From: Paulinella micropora
Taxonomy: Eukaryota; Cercozoa; Imbricatea; Euglyphida
Length of the DNA stretch: 64,000 nt
NCBI GenBank assembly: GCA_009731375.1
Contig: BJOX01000166.1
Span: 79,888-143,887 of the forward strand
Direction: 5' to 3'
Shown piece after piece: positions 54,582-64,000 of this stretch (the first letter of the stretch is position 1; each line of letters begins with the position of its first letter). A program made the position numbers and the translations under genes. The notes beneath the pieces were generated by a model. That model saw only the letters and a list, made by a program, of their open reading frames with translations, was not told where the DNA came from and did no database searches.

Positions 54582-56950
54582 ACGGATCATCGCCCGATGG
54601 TTGTCAGCTAAACCACGCCAGAAGCCCGATGGTTGTCGGATGGGTCCTAGACCACCTTCAAACTATCCGCTTCAAGGTGGAATACATTCAGGGTAAACAG
54701 AATCTCCTTCCTGATGCCCTCTTTCGTGTTCCTTGTATATCGCCCTGCCAACCCACTCTCCTCGGGGAAGTCGAAGCCACGAATCAGCTACTGGACACTA
54801 TCCCGGCAACTATGTTACAGTCCAGTGGACGCTCCTTTTGGCTCGCGATTGATGGTAGCCATCCGCATTTAGACGCGCGCTTTAAGAAGCACGACTGTCG
54901 GATTTTGCGCGGTGCACCAACGATCAAGACCTTTCAGGCCCCATGGGACTACGCCATAGTCATCCCGCCCGCGGAGCGTGCTCCGGAAGTAGCACGTCAA
55001 CTTTTTGCTCTCAACAAGCCTTTTGCTGTACTTATTCCTCAAGACATGGTACACCTCATACCCGACGGTGAGACCATCTCTCGTGAGACAGTATTAGCAT
55101 GCCACAAGATCGTCTTCCTTGAGGACAACCTTGTGTGGCTTGTTCATAACTTTGGATTGGATCGCCATGTTGTGCTTAATATGTATGCTACATCACATGC
55201 CCCGCGCGTCACGCGCGCGGATATCCAGTCAGCGCAGAAAGAAGACCCCCTTTTACAACCGCTTTGGGACGGATCTACATCTATCTGCCAGGGTAATACT
55301 CTTCTCTTTTTCAAGGGAGGGCTAGCGGTACATATCATGCCCGACCGCTCCCGCCGTATATATGTTCCCAATCCCCTCATACGCAAGCTTGTCTCCCATG
55401 CTCACTTGATCCAGAATCACGCAAAGGTCCCCACCCTTGCCCCATACATCCATCAGCGATACACATGGTTCGGACCCGATGGGAAAGACAAGATGCACGC
55501 CGACATTGCGGCTATCCTCAAAGATTGCCACTTTTGTCAACTATCACACGCCCGCCTCACACTTAATCATGGCCGCTATAACTCGTTAGTCTGGAGCCAT
55601 CCAGGTCAAGCTATAGGTATAGATCATGTTCATGTAGGCATAGATGGCGTACTCGAACGTACGTGTTAACTATAGTCGATTTGTTCGCAGGTTAGCTATT
55701 GTTTATTCCAGTCGTTTCCACCACTGCTGAGGAGACTGTTTAGACCATTCTCGCTCGATGGGTTTGCATTTTCGGTTTTCCTGAGGCTATCCTGTTTGAC
55801 GATCATGGATCTTTCCGTGGCAATCTTGCGAAGGCCTTCTGCAGCATGGCTGGAATCGAATGGCTCACCACCGCGCCATACTCTCACCATCAGTTAGGCA
55901 TGGTAGAACCCAGGCATCAAAGCATCCGCCGCGCTACCCAGGCACTCGCAGACAAAGACAAGAAGACTTGGCCCAAGGCCATGCCAGCTCTGTCGTTCTC
56001 GCAGAACACTTACGTCTCTACCGCCACCGGCGTATCCGCTTTTGAAGGTATGATGGCTCGCCAGCCACGCACATCTATCGATATCTTCGATTCTCCCGAC
56101 GTCATCGCTGAACGCGCGGCTCGATCAACCGCCGCAATGACTAAGTCTGGCTCGACGACCGTCCAGACATCGGACCAACTCGACATTCTCCGCTTAGCTC
56201 TGATTGCTGTCACGGCGTATGTCAAGGAATACGCCTCCTTCACGCGCAAGGCTGCCAACGAACAGAAGAACAAGCAACGGCGACGCAAACTACCCGATTG
56301 GAAGGTAGGTGACCGTGTCACCGTCTATCGCCCGAAGCAATCAACCAAAGGTATTCCCGCCTCCTCTGTCCTTCAACACGACGGCCCGTACATCATATTG
56401 GACAAGCCGTCCAATAACACCTTTCGCCTCCGGCACGAGCACACCAACAAAGTCCTCCGCAAAATTGACATTGCACACATCAGCCCCTACACGGCCCCAA
56501 CCGATCTGGCTCAGGCCATCGACCCGGTCCAGGATCAGGCGCACAATGACGACCAGAAGGACTATGTTGTTGATGAGGTGATAGCCTTCATGGACGATGG
56601 CTTGTTCAAGTTAGGGATGATCATGGAAGATCCCACGGACGATCGCGACTACTTCCGCGTCCATCAACTCTGCATCACTTCGCTATCTAATATGCAGTAC
56701 CGCCCAGTTTACGTGGAACCGGTTACCCATCCGGACGGCACAGTCACGGAGGGACCGACGCATCTCCAATGGACGAAGCCTCTCAACTCCTGGAAGAAGA
56801 CGACACTCGACAGTGAGAATGATCAGGTCGTGCATCGGGATATCCAGCTCACTACAAAGCTAAAGGCTATATCATTCCCGAACAGCTCAAACGTTTACAT
56901 AAGCCTTACAACGGTAAGAAGTACGATTTTCATGTTTTCAAACTGAGATC
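54582..56950 (+). pseudogene. LTR retrotransposon RNase H C-terminus and integrase (inverted part)
   Basis: It starts abruptly in RNase H (TDHRPMV, then after frame changes VEYIQGKQNLLPDAL). Next come an HHCC-type zinc finger (HAHLIQNHA, then CHFCQ), the integrase core with D in IGIDHV, D in LFDDHGSF and E in GMVEPRHQS (the DDE triad), and a GPY/F module (HDGPYIILDKPSNNTFRLRH). Past about 56550 is a C-terminal extension of unknown type. There are frameshifts near 54620, 55665 and 56870 and in-frame TAGs at 55693 and 55741. Confidence 0.85.
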
Positions 56951-58827
56951 GAAGTAGACTCTCAAGTGGTTTTTGCTTTTAGACTCCCGACGGACTCTAT
57001 CTCCTTTCCCACTTCATATACCACCCAACAAGTTAGTGTTTTCTACAGGCATGTACGATAGTCATTTTCACATATTTTGATAGGCAACTGCTATTTTGAA
57101 TAGGCTAAGGCAGGTCACACAATACTATTTACCGCTTTGAACACGTAGTGATAGTGTTGGCCTAATGCTCCGTCATGATGTATGATTGGGTACACTATAT
57201 CCGTCCTGCCTCTGCATGTTGATACAACCTTGATCAATGCGTTGACACATATACGCACGCACATATCGCGCATTGATCTACATCTGCAATCTCTTTGATT
57301 CATTTTCTTTTTATATTATTTAAACATCATTCGGTCAATCATCTGTTTCGATTCGTTTCGATCGCAACTCCAACCTACCGTTATGGTCTGGGGGGGGGGG
57401 GGGGGTTTTTGGANNNNNNNNNNTTGTGTTAAACTTTCTTCAAGTTTTTCCTTCAAGTTTACACTTCTAGTTTTAGTTCCGTTACTTCATTTTTCCGTTT
57501 ATTTATCAACTGTCATAACTTGTAGTTGTTACGTTTTCAACTGCCGTTAACAGATCAATTTATTTCCCTTTAACAGCTAGCTTTTTAGAAATGCTTGACT
57601 ATTGCCTTTTTCCCCATATTTGAAACTTTTATTCCTTTGACCGCTTTTTCCGGTCTCCAGTCATACTTTATTTCCTTGGACCGTGTTTTCCGGTTTCCAG
57701 TCAACACCCCAAGTAAAATGGTAAAAGAACTCAGATAGGTTAGTTAAAGTGGTAATACTTAACATATTTTCCTTTATTTTTCTCAGACCAACTTGAACAA
57801 CTCCAACTGCAACACAACACGTGCAGCACTTGAATTCTATTCGTTAGTTCTCAGAATTTGTATTGTTTCGCAAGGGACAAGTAGTCTGTCAAGCAAGTGT
57901 ACTAAATAAACTGGAATTGACCATCCCAGCGTCTTTTGGTACCTTCCCTGTTCTCGGAAGTATTTTGAGATCAAATGACAGCCGTGTGTGTATTCACTTG
58001 AATGCCGGTTGGTAATTTCCTCACAGGAGGGTAGTCAAGACTTACAATACTACTAGTACTAGTACTCTTATCTAGAGTATATATATATTATACTAGTAGT
58101 AGTACTACTACAGTATTATTAATAACTGATTAATACTGAGTACTACTCCTGTACTCAGTATACTAAGCGGCTCAGACTGTTAATGTTCAAGTTGGTTTTA
58201 CATAATTTTGTAACTTATGATTCGCGAGTATATGCATCCTTATTAAGCAAAAGCACGATCGTGCTGCCTGAGATCACGTAAAGAAGCAGGTCCTGACGCA
58301 ATCTAGTCGCTGACCGGGCCTGGCATCAGCAGAATCCGCCTCTTGGTTTGCGAGGATGAGGCCCCCGTATTATTAGTAATATAGCGCGAACTTGTTAAAA
58401 CGCGAATCATAGTGTTAAAACCAAAACCTTAACTTTACAAGACTCTGAGTTATTTATCTATTCATATCTAGCTATAATCTATAGCTGTGACAATAGCTAC
58501 TTTATTATTATATTTTAAAATTAATTATAATATTGTAATAGTTATACTAATTAATATTATATATAAAATTTAAATTTAGCTAGCCTAGCTAAGCACATGA
58601 TGCCTATGCCTAGGACAGTAGGAAGACAGCGCACGTCGAAGATATTAATATCAATATTTTTACTTTATTTACGCAAACACAGTTTTAATAGAATAGTACA
58701 ATATCACTTGATACTAGTAGAGCCTGATTGGGAAGCAGAACCGCAGAAGACATAGAATGGAAAGTGGAAGAGATATCAAAGAGATACAAGGGCGGTGGAA
58801 AACAAAAGGAAGCGTAAAAAAGAAAAC
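56951..58827 (+). other. Retroelement 3' region (inverted) and AT-rich DNA
   Basis: It should contain the 3' untranslated part and possibly an LTR, but no LTR pair could be identified by eye. It includes a G run and N 57414-57423, and an ACT/AGT-rich stretch near 58040-58150. No other gene seen. Confidence 0.4.
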
Positions 58828-60392
58828 GACGATAGTCAGCGGATGATCACTAGCATCAATATAGTAACGGGATTGCTGAACTCCGTAAATTATACCGTAA
58901 GCTTCCCGAACATACGTGACCCACCGAGATTGAGTATCCGTGAATTTTAGCGAGAAATAAGAGATGACAGGCGCAGACTTCTCAGGGCCCGAATGTAGAG
59001 CTCCACCGATGCCAACGATGCTAGCGTCCGTTCGAAGGTAGAGTTGTTGCGTCTCGTTGTACTTGGCGAGGATCGGTAGCGTTGTCAGGACGCGCTTGAG
59101 CTTTGCGAAGCATTTCTTCTCTTTTTCACGGAAAAAGTTGGGTCCCGTAGGCCGGGCGTTCGTAGACTTGAGTAGATCGGAGAGTGGCGCCACCATGCGA
59201 GAGTAGTTAGGAATATGCGCCTGAATAAAGTTGGTCATACCGAGTATAGATCGGACCTCGGTGATGTTCTGCGGTTCAGAGATCTTCAGGATCGCGTCAA
59301 TCTTGCTTGTGTCGGCGGCGACGCCTTTCTTGCAGACTTTGCCGAGCACGGGAAGTGAGTTGTAGCCAATGCGTAGCTTGTCCGCGGCGAAGTAACAGCC
59401 GGCTGCCTCCGCAGCCTCCATGAGCTTCTCCAGCTGGTCCATGTGGACGTCGAAGTCGTTGTGGGCCAGATGCACGTCGTCGATGTATGCTGCGGCCGTC
59501 TGACCCCAAAAAGGGATTTGGCCAAAATACTTGTCGACTGCGCGTTGAAAGTCACCAGGGCGCGGTGGATACCCTGCGTCATATAGTTGGGGACTAGAAG
59601 TCCACGAGGGGTCCATACGGCGAGGATGTCGCGGCTACCGTCTGTAGGGTCGATCTTCAGGTGTGAAAAACCATCAACCATGTCCAACGCGGAGAGATAG
59701 TTATATCCCGCGAAGAGCTCACGGTGATGATCGGGGTTAGGAAGGCCGGGGACCGGAAGGATGAGCCGGTCGTTAACCGCGCGGTAGTCGAATATCATGC
59801 GGATGCCTTTGAAATGATCCTGCAAGAGGGAGTTAAACTTGCCTACAGGGCACGGTCTAGTAGCCCACTCACAATTAGGAGAGGCAAAACTATATCGGCC
59901 AGTAGCAAGCATATCGTCTGCCCACTGGGTCAGGAACTCTCTGACAGCAGGCGTCCATCTAGGGCAGGGAACCCAAATAGGCTGTGCGCCTGGACGTAGC
60001 TTCAAAGAGATAACGGTGTGCGTAAAACAGCCAGCCTTTTCATGGAATCGGTCGCTGTAACGCTCTAGAAAATCTTTCGCTCTTTTCTTCTGAGGGGGAG
60101 TGAGGTTGGAGCTAATAGTATCCGGGCCGAACTTGGGTTTAGGTGGTTCGGCCTTCTTTTCCTTCTGTTCGTCTAGGTATTGTCGGCATAATCGCTCTGA
60201 AAGCATCAAAACGGGGTCTGGGAATAGGCCTGTGATGTCATCTGGTGTAACGAGTAAAATACCTGGATCAGAAGTCATGTTCATAGAGAGCCAGTCTAGA
60301 CCGCTAATCGGGGGATGTTCCCTGTCATGCGGTAACATTAGCTGGGCCACAATATGGGGTTTGATAGGATTTGGATACGGCTCCGTGGGTTG
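58828..60392 (-). pseudogene. LTR retrotransposon reverse transcriptase and RNase H N-terminus
   Basis: Ty3/gypsy-type pol. GLDWLSMN resembles the segment just after a retropepsin. RT motifs follow: MIFDYRAVND, LSALDMVDGFSHLKI (catalytic Asp), WTPRGLLVPNYMTQG and AAYIDDVHLAH (YIDD). A one-base shift near 59570 separates the two halves. RNase H begins with LYLRTDASIVGIGGAL and REAYGIIYGVQQSRY and stops after HPLTIV at 58828, exactly where the plus-strand part at 54582 takes over. Confidence 0.88.
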
Positions 60393-60395
60393 TCA
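60393..60395 (-). promoter_or_regulatory. In-frame UGA between upstream ORF and pol (readthrough candidate)
   Basis: The context is CAG TGA CAA in the minus strand. The frame stays open on both sides, so suppression would give a fusion as in readthrough retroviruses and some retrotransposons. A point-mutation origin is equally compatible. Confidence 0.4.
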
Positions 60396-63300
60396 CTGCG
60401 TCCTGCACATCTCCGGCTCATGCTGAGGGGAGTGTGGTCGGAAGCGCAGCTGTCCCGGAGAAGGGGGCGATTGACATTGTGATCCAGCCAATGTTCGAAG
60501 CATAAGCATCGAGTGGGATGGTACACGTTTCGTGTTTTGTTGCCGGAGATGAGTTGCGCGTGGTGCATAGACATTGCTGCGCGTTTCCGGAACTAGGTTC
60601 TGGGGTCGGCTGTAAGCCGGTCGGGGCAGGCTAGGCTCGCTCCGCACGCGTCTCGGACCGCGCCTTGGCAGTGTGCTTCGGGGTGCATTTCTCCGAGCCG
60701 GAATACCCGAAGTCCATCTCTGGACCGGGTTTTTCCAGCCATGGATGATGGCCTGTCGCATACGCTGCTGTTGTGCTTGGTATTGAGAGCGTATGGGCTT
60801 GCGTTCACCTTGTGACACAGTCCGAAGGTACCGTCTACCTTGGCGGTCATAGGCTACTTCATGATAGTACCATGTGCGTACCTTATGGGCTTTGCCGCGG
60901 CTGCCTCGTTTACTCCGCTCCTTGTTCTTATTCTTACCCTCCGTCTTCTCCTGCTTATCTGTCGTCCGGCTACCCGATGTTGCGCTCGGGGCAGGAGCAG
61001 AGCTGGAGGACGAAGATGAAGAAGAAGATGAGGAAGAGGAGCCGTCTTCGTAGTCATCGTCGTGACTGCGTCGTCGTCGTCGGTCGGGCTGGCAGCTGGT
61101 CTTGGGCTTCTTGAATTTCCGGCGTATCGCCTTGCTGGAACGACCTCTGCCGGTATCCGCGTCTTCCGAATCGTCGGCGGGCGGAGAGTTTTTTCTTTCA
61201 TCGGTGCCGCTACGTCCTTGACGTTCGTATTCCTCTAGCTCTTCCTCTTCCTCATCTCGCGCTCTACTATATTCCAATCGCCGCTGTGATCTCAAATCAG
61301 CGGATGAGAGGCAGCGTGGATTCGAGCGGGATGAAATGCGCGGGAAAAAAGAGATGCGGTCAGACGGAGACTCTTCCTCCAGCTGCTTCCTGGTGGCGCG
61401 TGAGGAAGGGATCTGAAATCCCCAGAGGCGTCGCGTCGGCCGAAGAGATCTAGGACCTGTGATTGTAAATCGTATAGCATGCGCTCCTTCCACGGCTGAC
61501 ACCGCGGAAGGAAGTGTGGGAGGACCCTGTGAGGGTGCTGAAGACGATGCTGACGATGATGACAATGATGACGATGATGACGATGATGACGATGATGACG
61601 ATGATGAAAAGTATGTCGTCGGTGGTGATGGTGGCAAGTATGTCGATGGTGCCTGCGATAACGATGTGGGGGCAGCCGGTGAAAAGGGCGAAGGGGTGGG
61701 ATCCTGCCGAGCTCTGAGTTTCCATCGTAAGCCCGGATTCTCGGAGAGCGTGATGACTGGATAGGTCGTCTCCGGCCTTCCAGTCACCGGAGCAGGGGGA
61801 AGTTGTTCGTTCGTGGAAAACATCTCCGTGTCTTGGGGAAGGATGATGTTGTGGAGCATCGCAAACTCAAGACGGCAATGTGTGTTCCAGGAAGAGACTG
61901 ACTCCCAACCAAGATCAACGGGGACTAGCGGAAGGTTTAGATAGGCCGCTATATCACGTGAATCCCGGAGGTCTACCCGAGTGCCAAGATAGGTCGAGGC
62001 GAGATCGAGGCGCACGATGTTTGGTATCGTTTCCTTGATATCCATCTCGTCCTGTATGGATGGGACACCATAGGGGTAGCCTTTGGCCCGCAGTGCCCTC
62101 GAATACGGATTCAAGATGTCTGCAAGACAAGGTGAATACGTGCTTGGGTGCACTACGACCTGGGTTTCCTCGTAAGCCGGCGTGTTGAGCATATGCTGCA
62201 GTGCCCGCACCTCTGTCTGCACCTGTATGAAAAAGGGGACATTGGCTATGGTTGTACAGTACCACTTCTGGTCGTGTGCCGAAGAAGGCAGATTCCGAAG
62301 AAGATAGTCCTGTACCGGGGCTAAAGTGTCTATACCCCTGGTCCATCGCGCTTCCATAAATAAGGAAGGTTGATTTAACAGGTTCAGCTTTTGCTCCAGT
62401 ATTTCTCTGTCCGGGCTATCAGTGAAGAGGCGCGCGAGCATGCCTGGATTGGGACATACATCCCACTGGTCTGTCGGGAGGATGGGATGATATTTGTCCG
62501 TAGAACAAATTGTCATGTCCATGTTTGCGAAATAGTTCGCCGGCAGATCCGCGAAAAAGGAGAAAGTCGGGCGTGAAAATCCGATAGACCGCTTGATATC
62601 ATGTGGGTGCGTGCAGTATCTTATGGCAGAATTCGATGGCAATCGAAAAAGATAGTAGAGACATGCAAACCACTGCCATAAGTGCTCGAAGGCAAAATGG
62701 TATCGTACGAAAATAGGGCAGCCGAGATAGTCTTCATCATGCCGTCCTATGCTCCCCCTTGATCGTACCGGTTCCACCGATACAGTGTGGGACCATGGAA
62801 ATGGGACTACGTGTTTCATAATCTGCTGAGACACACTCTGTCCCCCATGTCCCGGGTAGAGTCCTGATAGGTGGCCCATGAAACCATATGGCCGTTCGTG
62901 CGAGTATGATATGTAATGCCTGAAAAGCAGGGTATCGGATATCGGGTCTTCCTGGTCCAACCCAAAAGCCAGAATTGAGGCCAATTGAGCTCTGGATCGT
63001 CCCCAAACCGGCGGATGGTGAAACATCGTCAGTGGGGTCCGATTCATAACCATGGCCGGCAATACCAACTTGAGAGGGAGACCGTTCAGCAACCTACTGA
63101 TATGTTGCGGGGTACGGTTCGTTTCGACGTACTGGATGTTGCAGCGGTGAGTTACCGCAGGGTTTTTGACAAAGCGATCGTGATGCGCATCTACTTCGGT
63201 GCGTTTCTCGATGCACATCCAATCATCCTGGGGGTTGGTTTGTATGGGGGCTGGTCCTTGCAAGCAAGGAACAAAAACGATGCATTCTGACAGGAGGACA

Positions 63301-63983
63301 TCCTCGGGCTGGGAAAGGCCCGGGTAACGCTCCTGATGACAGAGGTTCATGGTTTTCATAGTGACACCTGCAAAGGTATGAACGACTTGACAGTCGATGT
63401 AACCTGGGCCAAAAAAAGGCGCGATATATCCCTTGTTGTCGAGGAATATACGGTCTCTTTGGTTTACTTGCGCCATGATTTCTGGCAACTGGCGTAGGGA
63501 TATCCGAGCCCACGCCCTAGCGTGTTGGACTCTAGGGGCTACGTATGCTACTGATCTAATCAGCTGGCTCGAGTGTAAGCGTGTGGCTACGTAACTATGT
63601 TGGTGCATGTCCTCATATCTTGTCAAATGACGGAGCTGTGAGAAGCACCGATCTAGATGTATGTGGCCGCCATGAAGCGGGATTTCATACCCACCGTCCT
63701 CGCGGATCTCGAGTCGGTGTCGCACTATCGTGATATTGCCTGGATCGTCAAAAGACGGGTCCTCGTAGATCCCATGGACCCGGATGAGGTAAGGCAGGTG
63801 ATAGTAGCAACGATGGTTGCATTGAATGTGCTGACCGAATTGGACGAGATCTTCCCAATAGGGGCGGAGGCGGACAATCGGGTTTTGAATAATGAACAGT
63901 GACTTCCTGTCATTATAAACGTCCTTCAAAACCGCACCTCCTATTTGCGGGACAGCTGGTATGCTCTTGCCCTCACGGTGCAT
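60393..63983 (-). CDS. 1,196-codon ORF upstream of pol, Gag-like by position only
   Basis: Open without interruption from the window edge (ATG at 63983, frame open beyond) to TGA at 60393-60395. The first 750 residues are globular, rich in H, Y, W and P, and match no family I recognise. Residues of about 760-1000 are disordered, with a Ser run, an acidic/RS-like stretch (RRRRSHDDDYEDG) and KNKNKERSKRGSRGKAHK. The end is basic. It is in the same frame as pol, separated only by the TGA. No zinc knuckle and no DTG/DSG protease motif are seen. It could be an oversized Gag or a captured host gene. Confidence 0.6.
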   Translation of the reverse strand: MHREGKSIPAVPQIGGAVLKDVYNDRKSLFIIQNPIVRLRPYWEDLVQFGQHIQCNHRCYYHLPYLIRVHGIYEDPSFDDPGNITIVRHRLEIREDGGYEIPLHGGHIHLDRCFSQLRHLTRYEDMHQHSYVATRLHSSQLIRSVAYVAPRVQHARAWARISLRQLPEIMAQVNQRDRIFLDNKGYIAPFFGPGYIDCQVVHTFAGVTMKTMNLCHQERYPGLSQPEDVLLSECIVFVPCLQGPAPIQTNPQDDWMCIEKRTEVDAHHDRFVKNPAVTHRCNIQYVETNRTPQHISRLLNGLPLKLVLPAMVMNRTPLTMFHHPPVWGRSRAQLASILAFGLDQEDPISDTLLFRHYISYSHERPYGFMGHLSGLYPGHGGQSVSQQIMKHVVPFPWSHTVSVEPVRSRGSIGRHDEDYLGCPIFVRYHFAFEHLWQWFACLYYLFRLPSNSAIRYCTHPHDIKRSIGFSRPTFSFFADLPANYFANMDMTICSTDKYHPILPTDQWDVCPNPGMLARLFTDSPDREILEQKLNLLNQPSLFMEARWTRGIDTLAPVQDYLLRNLPSSAHDQKWYCTTIANVPFFIQVQTEVRALQHMLNTPAYEETQVVVHPSTYSPCLADILNPYSRALRAKGYPYGVPSIQDEMDIKETIPNIVRLDLASTYLGTRVDLRDSRDIAAYLNLPLVPVDLGWESVSSWNTHCRLEFAMLHNIILPQDTEMFSTNEQLPPAPVTGRPETTYPVITLSENPGLRWKLRARQDPTPSPFSPAAPTSLSQAPSTYLPPSPPTTYFSSSSSSSSSSSSSSLSSSSASSSAPSQGPPTLPSAVSAVEGAHAIRFTITGPRSLRPTRRLWGFQIPSSRATRKQLEEESPSDRISFFPRISSRSNPRCLSSADLRSQRRLEYSRARDEEEEELEEYERQGRSGTDERKNSPPADDSEDADTGRGRSSKAIRRKFKKPKTSCQPDRRRRRSHDDDYEDGSSSSSSSSSSSSSSAPAPSATSGSRTTDKQEKTEGKNKNKERSKRGSRGKAHKVRTWYYHEVAYDRQGRRYLRTVSQGERKPIRSQYQAQQQRMRQAIIHGWKNPVQRWTSGIPARRNAPRSTLPRRGPRRVRSEPSLPRPAYSRPQNLVPETRSNVYAPRATHLRQQNTKRVPSHSMLMLRTLAGSQCQSPPSPGQLRFRPHSPQHEPEMCRTQ

Positions 63984-64000
63984 ATCTCTCTCGAACTCGA

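Noticed and set aside
59297-59509. Alternative minus-strand ORFs inside the RT region and the plus-strand ORFs at 59724-60426
   Set aside because: Out-of-frame shadows; the RT motifs lie in the two frames described, joined at a shift near 59570.
58828-60392. Intron as the explanation for the interrupted RNase H
   Set aside because: The continuation is on the opposite strand, which splicing cannot join; an inversion is required.

Overview
This is nuclear DNA from a eukaryote. It has dozens of short GT-AG introns, a tRNA-derived SINE family, a non-LTR retrotransposon, LTR-retrotransposon polyproteins and an extreme load of microsatellites. The lineage cannot be fixed from the sequence alone. 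The 10-base and longer N runs mark a fragmented assembly, usually broken inside repeats.

Layout. Positions 1-2770: SINE pieces with tRNA-like heads and trinucleotide tails, and two large gaps. Positions 2782-33495 (+): one gene for a long coiled-coil protein, present as about 56 tiny exons (30-193 nt) separated by introns made almost wholly of tetra-, tri- and dinucleotide repeats. Codon phase agrees across every junction except one near 5350. The visible part encodes about 1,200 residues, lacks its N-terminus and ends at 33495. The introns also hold a MITE-like element, a dispersed repeat, a perfect 12-mer array and a degenerate telomere-type tract. Many exons are accompanied by truncated copies of themselves. 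Copies keeping the acceptor lie upstream of the full exon, and copies keeping the donor lie downstream.

Positions 34470-38220 (+): a decayed gag-like region, possibly with a primer-binding site. Positions 40167-38135 (-): a two-exon glycosyltransferase family 25 gene with a signal anchor, interrupted by one in-frame TAG. Positions 40170-46240: microsatellites, an inverted SINE, gaps, and a duplicated acidic exon fragment on the minus strand. Positions 51950-46260 (-): an APE-type LINE whose EN-RT linker (48341-48682) is inverted in place between a GAGG/CCTC pair. Positions 52130-54580: CT-rich and ACTCAT repeats plus the inverted second copy of the dispersed repeat seen at 6551. Positions 54582-63983: an LTR retrotransposon. 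A very long upstream ORF (Gag-like by position only), RT and half of RNase H lie on the minus strand. The rest of RNase H and the integrase lie on the plus strand. One inversion of about 4.25 kb explains this arrangement.

The most notable signals are four. First, the polarised exon-fragment copies, with microsatellites that grow directly out of splice donors. Second, two in-place inversions inside retroelements. Third, six of the seven counted in-frame stops in otherwise intact coding stretches are TAG, one of them at a conserved Gln position of the LINE endonuclease. Fourth, the 1,196-codon ORF of unknown type, separated from pol by a single in-frame UGA.
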